Under the pieces are notes generated by a model. The model saw only the letters and a list, made by a program, of their open reading frames with translations, had not been told where the DNA came from and did no database searches. Below are positions 25,490 through 34,354 of a stretch of DNA of 64,000 bases, piece after piece (within the stretch, counting starts at the first letter, position 1; each line of letters opens with the position of its first letter). The position numbers and the translations under genes are program-made. This DNA comes from Streptomyces sp. LaPpAH-108 (GTDB lineage Bacteria > Actinomycetota > Actinomycetes > Streptomycetales > Streptomycetaceae), in the NCBI RefSeq assembly GCF_000373625.1, contig NZ_KB891994.1:1-64000 (forward strand). The letters run 5' to 3'.

Positions 25490-27520
25490 TCAGCGGCCCT
25501 CGGCTCCGGCGTGCCTGCCTCCTGCGGTGGCGAGGGGTGCCTTGTCGAAGGGGTCGCCGTGCAGATAGCGGCCGAGCGCGGTGAGCGGGAACACCTGCCG
25601 GTAGAGGTGGTAGTTGATGGAGAAGTCCCAGGGGAAGCCGGTGCCGGTGAAGTAGGGCTCGTCCCAGGAGCCGTCCTCGCGCTGGGTCTCGGCGAGCCAC
25701 CTGACGCCGCGTTCGACGGCCTTGGCGTCCTTCTCCCCGGCCGCGAGGAGCGCCATGAGGGCCCAGGCGGTCTGGGAGGCGGTGGAGGTGCCCCGGCCGC
25801 TCCATTCCGTGACGTGTTTGTAGGAGCGCAGGTCCTCGCCCCAGCCGCCGTCGTCGTTCTGGACGCGCTCCAGCCAGGCGACCGCGCGGCGGATCGCCGG
25901 GTGCGAGCCGGGGAGTCCGGCGGCGGTGAGGGCGGGGACGACGGAGCCGGTGCCGTAGACGTAGTTGACGCCCCAGCGGCCGAACCACGAGCCGTCCGCC
26001 TCCTGTTCGGCCAGGAGCCAGTCGATGCCGCGCCGGGTGCGCGGGTCGTGGGCGAGTCCTTCGGCGGCGAGCATCTCCACGACGTGCGCGGTGACATCGG
26101 CGGAGGGCGGGTCGATGACCTCGCCGAAGTCGCAGAAGGGCAGCCGGTTGGGGAACGGGCTGGTGTTGTCGACGTCGAAGGCGCCCCAGGCGCCGTTCTT
26201 GGACTGCATCCCGAGGTTCCAGCGCACGGCGCGGCCGATCGCCCCGTCCACGCGGACGGGTTGGGGATGGCGGACCCGGCGCAGGGCGAGGGCGACCTCG
26301 GCGGTGTCGTCGATGTCGGGGTAGTTGTCGTTGTGGAATTCGAACGCCCAGCCGCCCGGCGGGAGTTGAGGGCGTTTGACGGCCCAGTCGCCGGGGCGGC
26401 GGATCTCCTCGCCGAGCATCCAGTCGGCGGCCTTGACCAACTGCGGGTGGTCCGCGGGGAGTCCGGCGTCGGCCAGGGCGATGGTGGCGAGGCAGGTGTC
26501 CCACACCGGGGACTGGCATGCCTCGATCATCCGGGAGCCGTCCTCGCGCCAGACGGCGAAGCGGTCCAGGGACGCCAACCCCGCGCGCATGACGGGGTGT
26601 TCGAGGTCGTAGCCGAGCAGGTGCAGGGCGATGACCGAGTAGACGGCGGGGGGCTGGATGCCGCCCCAGCAGCCGTCGTTCTCCTGGCGTTCGATGATCC
26701 AGCGGGCGGCGCTGCCGATCGCGGCGTCGCGCAGACGGCGCGGTACGGCCCGGCGCAGCTTGTGCACCATGCGGTCAAGACGCTGGAAGGCCCCGTCCCA
26801 ACTGGCCAGCGGGGCGAAGGGCCTTGGCGGGTTGGGGTGGGCCGGGTCGGTGTGCAGCTCGTCCAGCGCGAAGGGCGCCGGGCGCACCGGGCGCTTGGCG
26901 GAGACGATGGTGAGCGGCACGATGGTCTGCCGCGCCCAGCAGCCGAAGTCGTAGATGTTGAGCGGCAGCCAGGTGGGGAACCAGATGAGTTCCGGGGGGA
27001 GTTCGGGCAGGTCCTCCCATTTCCACCAGCCGAACAGGGCGAGCCAGATCCGGGTGAAGACGCGGGCGGAGGCGATGCCGCCGCGCTCGCGGACCCAGGC
27101 CGAGGCGCGGGCCATGTGCGGGGCGTCGGGGGCGTCTCCGGCCAGACGGAGGGCGACGTACGCCTCGATGGTGGCGGAGAGTTCGCCGGGGCCGCCGTAG
27201 AAGGTGGGCCAGGCGCCGTCCTCGCGCTGCTCGCCCCGGATGTACAGGGCGGCGGCCCGGGTGGTGGCCTCGTCGCGGATGCCGAGGAACTGGCGCAGGA
27301 GCAGGTCCTCGGCGTCCATGGTGACGTTGGTCTCCAGGTCGCCCTTCCACCAGCCCTCGGGGTCCTGCCTGGCGAGCAGGTGCTCCGTGGCCCGGCGTAC
27401 GGCGCGTTCGGCGGCCTCGGGTACCCCGGCCGCCTGGGGGGTGGTGCTGTCGGTTTCGCTGGCCGCGTCGGCACGGGGCGGAATGGTCGCCCCGGTGCTT
27501 CCGTCGGTCGTCGCTGTCAT
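25490..27520 (-). CDS. shc: Squalene-hopene cyclase
   Basis: 676 residues, full length. The protonating DxDD motif is DIDD (residues 402-405, in NYPDIDDTAEVAL). Repeated QW-type motifs occur along both barrels (for example EDGAWPTFYGGPGEL, QENDGCWGGIQP, QREDGSWDEPYFTG). As a monotopic membrane enzyme it cyclises squalene to hopene and hopanol. The start ATG at 27520 follows GAAGGGGAAGCC. It lies 116 bp after the polyprenyl synthase gene, the largest gap in the distal operon, so an internal promoter is possible there. Confidence 0.96.
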   Translation of the reverse strand: MTATTDGSTGATIPPRADAASETDSTTPQAAGVPEAAERAVRRATEHLLARQDPEGWWKGDLETNVTMDAEDLLLRQFLGIRDEATTRAAALYIRGEQREDGAWPTFYGGPGELSATIEAYVALRLAGDAPDAPHMARASAWVRERGGIASARVFTRIWLALFGWWKWEDLPELPPELIWFPTWLPLNIYDFGCWARQTIVPLTIVSAKRPVRPAPFALDELHTDPAHPNPPRPFAPLASWDGAFQRLDRMVHKLRRAVPRRLRDAAIGSAARWIIERQENDGCWGGIQPPAVYSVIALHLLGYDLEHPVMRAGLASLDRFAVWREDGSRMIEACQSPVWDTCLATIALADAGLPADHPQLVKAADWMLGEEIRRPGDWAVKRPQLPPGGWAFEFHNDNYPDIDDTAEVALALRRVRHPQPVRVDGAIGRAVRWNLGMQSKNGAWGAFDVDNTSPFPNRLPFCDFGEVIDPPSADVTAHVVEMLAAEGLAHDPRTRRGIDWLLAEQEADGSWFGRWGVNYVYGTGSVVPALTAAGLPGSHPAIRRAVAWLERVQNDDGGWGEDLRSYKHVTEWSGRGTSTASQTAWALMALLAAGEKDAKAVERGVRWLAETQREDGSWDEPYFTGTGFPWDFSINYHLYRQVFPLTALGRYLHGDPFDKAPLATAGGRHAGAEGR

Positions 27521-27636
27521 GGCTTCCCCTTCGTGCAGTCGTACGAGTCGTGCTGCTGCGGGTCCGCCGTCGGCCGGTGTCGGTCATCGCGCCGCACCGG
27601 CCGGCGACTACGCGAGGGTTATTCGGCCGATAGTGA

Positions 27637-28770
27637 TCATCTCTTCCTGACGACGACGAAGTCGGCGAGCGCCGTGAAGGCGACCCGCACCCGGTCGGGC
27701 ATGTCGACGGCGTCGAGGGCCTGGACGGCGACGGCGTGCTGGCGCCGGGCCTCGTCCGCCGTCCACTCACGGCCGCCCGCCTCCTCGATGAGGGCGGCGC
27801 GGGCCGCGAACTCGGCCTCGGAGAAGTTCGCGAAGTCGCTGCTCTTGGCATCGGCGGCAAGGATCTCGCCCAGGCGCTCGGAGGCGGGGCCGCCCGCGGC
27901 GAGCGCGGCGACCACGGGCAGGGACTTCTTGCGCTGGCGCAGGTCGCTCCAGGTCTGCTTGCCGGTGGACTCCGGGTCGCCCCAGATGCCGAGCAGGTCG
28001 TCGACGGCCTGGAAGGCGAGGCCGAGGTGGTAGCCGTACCGTTCCAGCGCGTCGGCGGTGGCGTCACCGGCGCCGCCGAGGACCGCGCCGATGGAGGAGG
28101 CGCAGGCGAGCAGGGCGCCGGTCTTGTTGCCCTCCATCTCCAGACACTCCTCGACGCTGACGCGGTCGCGGTGCTCGTAGGAGATGTCCTGGGCCTGACC
28201 GTCGATCAGGGCCCGGGTGGCGGTGGTCAGCCGCCGGGTGGCGCGCCCGGCCTCGACGGTGCCGAGCTCCAGCAGGACCTCGTTGCCGAGGGCGAACAGG
28301 GCGTCGCCGACCAGGATGGCCTGGGCGGGGCCGTGCACCTTCCAGACGGTGTCGCGGTGGCGGCGCTGCTCGTCGCCGTCCATCAGGTCGTCGTGCAGCA
28401 GCGAGAAGTTGTGGACCAGTTCGACGGCGACGGCGCCGGGCACGCCCACCTCGGGGGCGGCGCCGGTGACCTCGGCGGAGAGGACCGCGAGCGCGGGGCG
28501 TACGGCCTTGCCGCCGTCGCCGTCGGCCGGGTTGCCCGCCGCGTCGATCCAGCCGAAGTGGTAGGCGGCGACGGTGTCCATGGGCGGCGCCAGCCGGTCG
28601 ACGGCCGCGCGCAGGACCGGGGTGGCCAGGGTCCGGCCGCGCTCCAGCAGCGCGGTCACGTCCACCGCGTCTGCGGCGGTCGAGGCCGGGGGCGGCACAG
28701 TGGGCACAGTCTCTCCTCTTGTTGCGGTACCGGGGGTGCGGGGCCGGCCCGCGTGCTCCTGATCGAGCAT
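27637..28770 (-). CDS. Polyprenyl (probably farnesyl) diphosphate synthase
   Basis: 377 residues. The first Asp-rich motif is LLHDDLMDGDE and the second is AFQAVDDLLGIWGD; GGKAVRPAL and KTGALLACAS are also family blocks. The position between hpnE and shc suggests it supplies farnesyl diphosphate for squalene synthesis by HpnC/D/E; chain length cannot be proven by eye. The N-terminal 40 residues are low-complexity. Its ATG (28770) overlaps the hpnE stop by one base (TGATG). Confidence 0.92.
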   Translation of the reverse strand: MLDQEHAGRPRTPGTATRGETVPTVPPPASTAADAVDVTALLERGRTLATPVLRAAVDRLAPPMDTVAAYHFGWIDAAGNPADGDGGKAVRPALAVLSAEVTGAAPEVGVPGAVAVELVHNFSLLHDDLMDGDEQRRHRDTVWKVHGPAQAILVGDALFALGNEVLLELGTVEAGRATRRLTTATRALIDGQAQDISYEHRDRVSVEECLEMEGNKTGALLACASSIGAVLGGAGDATADALERYGYHLGLAFQAVDDLLGIWGDPESTGKQTWSDLRQRKKSLPVVAALAAGGPASERLGEILAADAKSSDFANFSEAEFAARAALIEEAGGREWTADEARRQHAVAVQALDAVDMPDRVRVAFTALADFVVVRKR

Positions 28771-30206
28771 CACGCCGCCTCCTCGAGAGCGAAGAGGTGA
28801 CGGGGGCGGGGGCGGCCGAGGGCGCCGAGGGCGGCGTCGGCCGCACTCACGCCGCTGCGGACCGCACTCTCCATGGTCGCGGGCCACCCGGTGGCGGTCC
28901 ACGCTCCGGCCAGGTACAGGCCGGACGCCTTGGTGCGGGCGCCGGGCCGCAGCCGTCCGACGCCGGGGGCGGGGGCGAACGTGGCGGTGCGCTCCCGGGT
29001 CACGAAGAAGTCCCGTACGCGCGCGGTGCGGGTGCCGGGGATCAGCCGCTCCAGCTCGGGCAGATAGCGCTCGCGCAGTTCGGCGACGGGGGTGTCGATC
29101 TCGTCCTGGGCGGCCGACTGGGACAGCGCCAGGTACTGGCCGCCGGTCAGCCCGGAGGCGGCGGTGCGGTCGAAGACCCACTGCACGGGCGAGCCGAGCG
29201 CGGCGAAGAAGGGCCGGGCGAGGACCTGGCGGTCGTAGACGACATGGACGTTGAGGATCGGCGCGGTGCCGATGCGCAGCAGCCGTCCGGGGTCGTCGAG
29301 CGCGCCGGGCGGCAGCAGGTCGTGCGCCTCGCGCTGGGGTACGGCGAGGACGACGGCGTCGGCGTGCAGGCTCTCGCCGGGAACCTGAACGCTCCAGCCG
29401 CCGTTTCCGTTCTGGGTGAGGGAGGTGACGCGTGTACGGACCTCGGTGCGCACGCCCGCGGAGTCGAGCGCCTTGCGGGCGAGCCGGTCGTGCAGTTCGC
29501 CCAGCGGGACATGGGCCCAGCCGATGTCGGCGGCGCCCGGGTCGGACAGCAGACCGGTCTTGAACACCATCGCGGCGAGTCCCAGCGAGGCGTCGCCCGC
29601 GACCGCGTTGAGGGTGGCGACACCGACCAGGTCCCACAGGGCCTCGACGGCGCGCGCCGACTGGCCGTGGGCGGCCAGCCAGCCGCCGAAGTCCTGGGTG
29701 TCCAGGGCCGGATCGGTGGGGTCGAGCCCCTTGAGCGCGAGCGCGGCCCGTCCGACGGCGGCACGCTCGGCGAGCGAGAGGTGCGGATAGGCGGCCAGGC
29801 TGCGCCCCAGGTGGAGGGGGACGGGCAGCGGGTCGCGCCGCAGCCTGCCGAGCCGCCTGCCCTCGGGCTTGTCGGCGTCCACGACGGGTACGTCGAGACG
29901 GTCCTGCAGCGGTGCCAGTGCCGCGCCCTCGATGCGGTCGAGGAACCAGCGGTAGGCGGTGCAGCAGCGCAGATAGACGTGCTGGCCGTTGTCCACGGTC
30001 AGTCCGTCGCGCTGGAAGGAGAAGGCGAGGCCGCCCAGGCGCGGCCTGCCTTCGAGGAGGGTGACGCGGACGCCCGCGTCGGCGAGCGCGAGGGCCGCGG
30101 TGGTCCCGGCGAGGCCGCCGCCGACCACGACGGCGTGCCGCGGTGTGCCGTCCGCGGGTGCCGTGGGGCCGGAGTGCTCCGGTGCGGGGCGTGCGCCGTC
30201 GCTCAT
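28770..30206 (-). CDS. hpnE: Hydroxysqualene dehydroxylase HpnE (squalene-associated FAD protein)
   Basis: 478 residues. The N-terminal FAD motif is VVVGGGLAGTTAALALADAG, followed by LGGLAFSFQRDGLTVDNGQH. The C-terminal FAD-binding part is LYLAGAWTATGWPATMESAVRSG. It is related to phytoene desaturases, but in this operon it reduces hydroxysqualene to squalene. The ATG at 30206 follows GGAAGGA. A longer frame upstream is Arg/Pro-rich and rejected. It is separated from hpnD by 136 bases with no gene. Confidence 0.92.
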   Translation of the reverse strand: MSDGARPAPEHSGPTAPADGTPRHAVVVGGGLAGTTAALALADAGVRVTLLEGRPRLGGLAFSFQRDGLTVDNGQHVYLRCCTAYRWFLDRIEGAALAPLQDRLDVPVVDADKPEGRRLGRLRRDPLPVPLHLGRSLAAYPHLSLAERAAVGRAALALKGLDPTDPALDTQDFGGWLAAHGQSARAVEALWDLVGVATLNAVAGDASLGLAAMVFKTGLLSDPGAADIGWAHVPLGELHDRLARKALDSAGVRTEVRTRVTSLTQNGNGGWSVQVPGESLHADAVVLAVPQREAHDLLPPGALDDPGRLLRIGTAPILNVHVVYDRQVLARPFFAALGSPVQWVFDRTAASGLTGGQYLALSQSAAQDEIDTPVAELRERYLPELERLIPGTRTARVRDFFVTRERTATFAPAPGVGRLRPGARTKASGLYLAGAWTATGWPATMESAVRSGVSAADAALGALGRPRPRHLFALEEAA

Positions 30207-30342
30207 CGTGCGTCCTTCCGTGCGTGCCGCGCGTGCTGGTTGAACGGTGCACGCTCGGCCGTCGCAGTCAGGGACGCCACGCCGCAGTCCGGGGTTGCCC
30301 GCCCTCTCGGACGGGTGGCGCCCGTCTCGTCCGCCGGGGCCA

Positions 30343-31293
30343 TCAGGCGCGCCTCCTGAGGGTCTGGCGGGTGACGTGCCGGGTGTCGAGCCCGGACAGG
30401 CCGCGCACGGCGACGTACGCCTTCTCGCGGCCGGGCAGCGAGACACGGCCGCGCAGCACGGCCTCGGGGTCGCGCTCGATGCGGTCGAGCAGGCGGCGGT
30501 AGATGCCGGCCATGGCGGCGACGCAGGCGCCGCTGCGCCGGTCGAGCATGGGCAGCAGCCGGTAGCCCTCGGCGAACAGAGCGCGGGCGCGGCGGACCTC
30601 GAAGTGGACGAGGCCCGCGAAGTCGGAGCCCTCGGGCGGGGTGGGTCCGGCGAACCCGGCCGAGCAGCCGAACTTGGCGAGGTCGTCGGAGGGCAGATAG
30701 GTACGGCCGCCCTCGGCGTCCTCGCGGACGTCGCGCAGGATGTTGGTGAGCTGGAGGGCGAGGCCGAGGGTGTCGGCGTACTCGGGGGCGCGTTCGGCGC
30801 CGCGCGCTCCGGGTTCGGTGCCGAAGACGCCGAGCGAGAGGCGTCCGATGGCTCCGGCGACGCAGCGGCAGTAGACCTTGAGGTCGTCCCAGGTCTCGTA
30901 GCTCTCGCCGCGCACGTCCATCTGGACGCCGTCGATCAGCTCGTCCAGGCCGCCGAGGGGGATCGGGAAGGCGCGGGCGGCGTCCGCGAGGGCGACGGCC
31001 ACCGGGTCGGTGTCGTCCTCCTCGACTTCGCCCGCGTGGACGCGGGTGAGCAGCGCCCGGGTCTCCTCCAGGCGCGCGACCTTCACGTCGTCGGGCAGCT
31101 CGCCGTCGCCGATGTCGTCCACGCGCCGGGAGAAGGCGTAGAGCGCGGACATGGCGCGGCGCTTGGGTGTGGGCAGCAGGCGGATGCCGTAGGCGAAGTT
31201 GCGGGCCTGCTGGCCGGTGACGGTCTCGCAGTACCGGTAGGCGGCGAGTACCGGTGCGGACACGTGCGGTGTGGACTCCACGGACCGGATCAC
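30343..31293 (-). CDS. hpnD: Presqualene diphosphate synthase HpnD
   Basis: 316 residues of the trans-isoprenyl diphosphate synthase head-to-head class. The first Asp-rich motif is SRRVDDIGDGEL and the second NILRDVREDAEGGRTYLP. It condenses two farnesyl diphosphates to presqualene diphosphate. By sequence it could be called a phytoene synthase, but with hpnC, hpnE and shc alongside, the squalene role is far more likely. The start overlaps the hpnC stop in ATGA. Confidence 0.93.
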   Translation of the reverse strand: MIRSVESTPHVSAPVLAAYRYCETVTGQQARNFAYGIRLLPTPKRRAMSALYAFSRRVDDIGDGELPDDVKVARLEETRALLTRVHAGEVEEDDTDPVAVALADAARAFPIPLGGLDELIDGVQMDVRGESYETWDDLKVYCRCVAGAIGRLSLGVFGTEPGARGAERAPEYADTLGLALQLTNILRDVREDAEGGRTYLPSDDLAKFGCSAGFAGPTPPEGSDFAGLVHFEVRRARALFAEGYRLLPMLDRRSGACVAAMAGIYRRLLDRIERDPEAVLRGRVSLPGREKAYVAVRGLSGLDTRHVTRQTLRRRA

Positions 31294-32186
31294 CCCTCTC
31301 CTCGCAGGGTCACGCCCACCTCGCGCAGCAGCCGGAGCCTGCCGGGTCTGGGAGGGCCGGGAAGGACGTCGAATCCGGCGGCGGCGATCGCGTCGACCGC
31401 CGCCCTTCCCCCCGCCACGAACCCCGCGAGCAGCAGCTTGAGCCTGCCGTGGACGCTACCCACGAGGGGGGCGCCTTCATTCAGCAGATCGCGGGCGCGT
31501 TGTGACTCGTACGCGACCAGCGCGCGCACCGATGCGCCGGCGCTCTTGGCAGTGAGGTCGGATTCCTGGACGTGGAAGCGCTTCATGTCCTCTGCGGGCA
31601 GATAGATCCGGTCGCGGCCGAGGTCCTCGGCGACGTCCTGGAGGTGTTCGACGATCTGCAGCGCGGTGCAGATCGCGTCGGACAGGCGGACCCGCTCGGG
31701 CGTCGTCGTGCCGGTGACGGCGAGGACGAGGCGGCCGACGGGGTTGGCGGACAGTTCGCAGTAGGCGCGCAGGTCGTCGTAGGTCTCGTAGCGCTTGACG
31801 AGCTGGTCCTGGCGGTTGGCGGCGATCAGGCCGAGGAAGGGCTCGGGGCTGATGCGGCAGCGGCGCACGGTGGGCTGCAGGCGTCGCAGCAGCGGGTGGC
31901 GTGGGGTGGCGTCGAAGACGCGGCGCAGGTCGGCCTCGAAGGCGTCGAGGACGGCGAGGCGGTCCTTGGCGTCGGCCTCGGGGACACCGAGGACGCGGGC
32001 GTCGGCGCCGCCGGGGGCGAGGTCGCCGTCACCGATGTCGTCGACGAGGCGGGCGAAGCCGTAGACGGCCATGAGGTCGTCGCGCCAGGCGCGGGGCAGG
32101 AAGAAAGGGGCCACGGGGAAGTTCTCGCTCGTGGCCTTGTCCAGTGTGGCGCGTTCCAATGCCGTCGCCGTGTCGGTTCCCGTCAC
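31290..32186 (-). CDS. hpnC: Hydroxysqualene synthase HpnC
   Basis: 298 residues, same superfamily as HpnD: ARLVDDIGDGDLA and HLQDVAEDLGRDRIYLPAEDM are the two Asp-rich motifs. It converts presqualene diphosphate to hydroxysqualene. The GTG at 32186 gives the family N-terminus; an ATG at 32216 would add ten residues. The GTG has no good ribosome site of its own but overlaps the stop of a short leader ORF (GTGA), so coupled translation is plausible. First enzyme gene of the leftward hopanoid operon. Confidence 0.92.
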   Translation of the reverse strand: MTGTDTATALERATLDKATSENFPVAPFFLPRAWRDDLMAVYGFARLVDDIGDGDLAPGGADARVLGVPEADAKDRLAVLDAFEADLRRVFDATPRHPLLRRLQPTVRRCRISPEPFLGLIAANRQDQLVKRYETYDDLRAYCELSANPVGRLVLAVTGTTTPERVRLSDAICTALQIVEHLQDVAEDLGRDRIYLPAEDMKRFHVQESDLTAKSAGASVRALVAYESQRARDLLNEGAPLVGSVHGRLKLLLAGFVAGGRAAVDAIAAAGFDVLPGPPRPGRLRLLREVGVTLRGEG

Positions 32187-32248
32187 CGCGCGCTGCCCGG
32201 GGCGGGGACGGCACATGCTGCGCTGAGCTGGGGAGTTTCCGTAGCCAT
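32183..32248 (-). CDS. Candidate 21-codon leader ORF upstream of hpnC
   Basis: ATG at 32248, ten bases after GGGAG, reading MATETPQLSAAC and ending with a TGA that overlaps the hpnC GTG start by three bases. It would couple translation to hpnC, whose own start lacks a ribosome site. The peptide shows no family. It could be chance: the only support is the start context and the overlap. Confidence 0.4.
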   Translation of the reverse strand: MATETPQLSAACAVPAPGSAR

Positions 32249-32390
32249 TGCCGTCACATCTCCCGTTCTACACTGCGGAACCGATACACACTATTTCGGA
32301 CACGCCGCCTGCCCTCCGGGGGAGGTCGCCCGGCGGAGGGTGTCGCGCATTATCGCCCTACTTGCCGGTTTCCGGCACCGGTACAGCTTA

Positions 32391-32402
32391 CGTTGTACAA
32401 CG
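32391..32402. promoter_or_regulatory. 12-bp palindrome CGTTGTACAACG
   Basis: This is a perfect palindrome with an A/T-rich centre, about 150-200 bp upstream of hpnC in the hopanoid promoter region. It has the size and symmetry of a repressor or activator half-operator; no cognate regulator is adjacent. Confidence 0.45.
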
Positions 32403-32500
32403 CGACAGGGTTCGTCGGGGTGTCCGGCGCATCACAACAACACACCGATTGGCGTCAAGATTCCTACGCGCGGCCGGAGTTGACGCTTCTTTTGCAGACG

Positions 32501-32535
32501 CCGGGCCCCGCCGGAGAAGTTCCGGCGGGGCCCGG
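32501..32535 (-). terminator. Strong hairpin ending the envelope-polymer cluster
   Basis: A 15-bp perfect stem (CCGGGCCCCGCCGGA at 32501-32515 with its complement at 32521-32535) and a 5-base loop lie 12 bases beyond the stop of the ABC ATPase gene. There is no U tract, which is normal for this genome type. Confidence 0.8.
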
Positions 32536-32546
32536 GGCCGCTCGGG

Positions 32547-33326
32547 TCACTTGCCCGTGAACTTCTCGTACTCCTTGAGGACCTCTTCGGTGGGTCCGTC
32601 CATGCGGAGTTCGCCGCGCTCCAGCCACAGGACGCGGTTGCAGGTGTCGCGGATCGACTTGTTGTTGTGGCTCACCAGGAAGACCGTTCCGGCCTCCTTG
32701 CGCAGCTCGCGGATGCGGGCCTCGGAGCGCTTCTGGAACTTGCGGTCGCCGGTGGCCAGCGCCTCGTCGATCATGAGGACGTCGTGGTCCTTGGCCGCCG
32801 CGATGGAGAAGCGGAGCCGGGCCGCCATGCCGGAGGAGTAGGTCCGCATCGGCAGGGTGATGAAGTCGCCCTTCTCGTTGATCCCGGAGAAGTCGACGAT
32901 GTCCTGGTAGCGCTCCCGGACCTGCTCGCGGGACATGCCCATCGCGAGACCGCCCAGGATGACGTTGCGCTCACCGGTCAGGTCGTTCATCAGGGCCGCG
33001 TTGACGCCGAGCAGGGAGGGCTGGCCGTCGGTGTAGACCTTGCCCTTCTCGGCCGGGAGGAGACCCGCGATGGCCCGCAGCAGGGTGGACTTGCCGGAGC
33101 CGTTGGAGCCGATCAGGCCGATGGCCTCGCCCCGGTAGGCGACGAAGGAGACCCCGCGCACGGCGTGCACCTTGCGCACCCCGCGCTCCTCGCCGCGCTT
33201 GACGATGCGGCTCAGGGCGGCGGTGGCGCTGCCCTTGCCGGTCCTGGCCCCGTTGACCCGGTAGACGATGTGCAGCTCGTCCGCGATGACGGTCGGACGG
33301 TGATCGCCGGTGTTGTGCTCAGCCAC
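32547..33326 (-). CDS. ABC transporter ATPase, polysaccharide/teichoic acid export type (TagH-like)
   Basis: 259 residues, one nucleotide-binding domain: Walker A LIGSNGSGKSTLL, signature TYSSGMAARLRFSIA (SSGM instead of LSGGQ, characteristic of TagH/Wzt-type exporters), Walker B DVLMIDEALATGD and the H-loop VSHNNKS. The YVGVRKVHAVRGVSF-type N-terminus also fits. It energises export of a lipid-linked glycopolymer with the overlapping permease (8-nt overlap). Last gene of the leftward cluster, followed by a strong hairpin. Confidence 0.9.
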   Translation of the reverse strand: MAEHNTGDHRPTVIADELHIVYRVNGARTGKGSATAALSRIVKRGEERGVRKVHAVRGVSFVAYRGEAIGLIGSNGSGKSTLLRAIAGLLPAEKGKVYTDGQPSLLGVNAALMNDLTGERNVILGGLAMGMSREQVRERYQDIVDFSGINEKGDFITLPMRTYSSGMAARLRFSIAAAKDHDVLMIDEALATGDRKFQKRSEARIRELRKEAGTVFLVSHNNKSIRDTCNRVLWLERGELRMDGPTEEVLKEYEKFTGK

Positions 33327-34248
33327 GGCCGTACCGCTCCTCAGCCTTCCAGAAGTACACGAAGCCGCCGCCGAAGATCACCACGGCCCAGAAGGCGGCG
33401 AGGCCCCACACGTGCGGGGGCAGGTTCGAGGCGCCGTAGCCGTCGATCAGCGCGAAGCGCATGAGGTCCATGTAGACGGCGGCCGGGTTGGCCTGCAGGG
33501 CGCGGACGAGCCAGTCCGGCTTGCCCGCCAGCATGTGGTTGATGGAGAACATGACGCCCGAGGCGTACATCCAGGTGCGCAGCAGGAAGGGCATCAGCTG
33601 GGCGAGGTCGGGGGTCTTGGCGCCCATGCGGGCCACGATCAGCGCGAGACCGGTGTTGAAGAGGAACTGGAGCACCAGCACCGGGATGATCAGCAGCCAG
33701 GACAGCCGGGGGTAGTTCCCGAAGCCGATCGCCACCAGGAACATGACGATCATGGAGAACAGCAGCTGCTGGAGCTGCTGCAGCGAGAAGGAGATGGGCA
33801 GCGAGGCGCGCGGGAAGTGCAGGGCGCGCACCAGGCCCAGGTTGCCGGAGATCGCGCGGACGCCGGACATGATCGAGCTCTGCGTGAAGGTGAACACGAA
33901 GACGCCCGTGACCAGGAACGGGATGTACACGTCGTGCGACATGCCCCGGCTGGCGTGCAGGATGAAGCCGAAGATGAAGTAGTAGACGGCCGCGTTCAGC
34001 AGCGGGGTGGCGACCTGCCACAGCTGGCCGAGCTTGGCCTGGCTGTACTGCGCGGTCAGCTTCGCCTGGGAGAAGGCGACGATGAAGTGGCGCCGGCCCC
34101 ACAGCTGGCGGATGTACTCGACGAGCGAGGGCCGGGCGCCGCTCACCGCGAGCCCGTACTTGGCGGCCAGCTGCTCCGCCGTCAGTCCCTCGTCGGGCGA
34201 CGGGGCCGCGGTCACCGCGACACCGCCGTCATGGAATGTCTCACTCAC
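33319..34248 (-). CDS. ABC-2 type permease, polysaccharide/teichoic acid export (TagG-like)
   Basis: 309 residues. An N-terminal cytoplasmic part (QLWGRRHFIVAFSQAKLTAQYSQ split over the amphipathic entry helix) is followed by about six membrane helices (for example LLNAAVYYFIFGFIL, YIPFLVTGVFVFTFTQ, VWGLAAFWAVVIFGGGFVYFW). It is a half-size transporter that pairs with the downstream ATPase. TagG/Wzm relatives flip an undecaprenyl-linked polymer outward. The gene starts 106 bp after the glycosyltransferase stop. Confidence 0.9.
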   Translation of the reverse strand: MSETFHDGGVAVTAAPSPDEGLTAEQLAAKYGLAVSGARPSLVEYIRQLWGRRHFIVAFSQAKLTAQYSQAKLGQLWQVATPLLNAAVYYFIFGFILHASRGMSHDVYIPFLVTGVFVFTFTQSSIMSGVRAISGNLGLVRALHFPRASLPISFSLQQLQQLLFSMIVMFLVAIGFGNYPRLSWLLIIPVLVLQFLFNTGLALIVARMGAKTPDLAQLMPFLLRTWMYASGVMFSINHMLAGKPDWLVRALQANPAAVYMDLMRFALIDGYGASNLPPHVWGLAAFWAVVIFGGGFVYFWKAEERYGRG

Positions 34249-34354
34249 GGGTGGAAACTTTCGTCTTCGAGTACGTCGTATACATCGGGTACGTCGTGCG
34301 TTCGTCTTCTGGCCCGGGGCCGCCGTCTTTTGCCCGGGGCCACCGTCGAGCTTG

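Larger units (their letters stand above)
32249..32546. other. Intergenic region upstream of the hopanoid operon
   Basis: No further gene was seen in 298 bases. It should hold the hopanoid operon promoter (minus strand). It contains a 12-bp palindrome and, at its right end, the terminator hairpin of the envelope cluster. The part at 32240-32410 is relatively A/T-rich. I could not assign a convincing -35/-10 pair. Confidence 0.5.

Noticed and set aside
27637..30252. A single 871-residue frame spanning hpnE and the polyprenyl synthase gene
   Set aside because: Its first two thirds are an out-of-frame Arg-rich reading of hpnE. The true synthase starts at 28770 with the Asp-rich motifs downstream.
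30343..32186. Reading hpnC/hpnD as phytoene synthases of a carotenoid cluster
   Set aside because: No lycopene cyclase or carotenoid desaturase is nearby. The shc, hpnG, hpnH and hpnE genes make the squalene/hopanoid role far more likely.
32501..32535. The strong hairpin as a riboswitch or attenuator of the hopanoid operon
   Set aside because: It lies 12 bases after the ABC ATPase stop and about 300 bp from hpnC, so it is better explained as that cluster's terminator.
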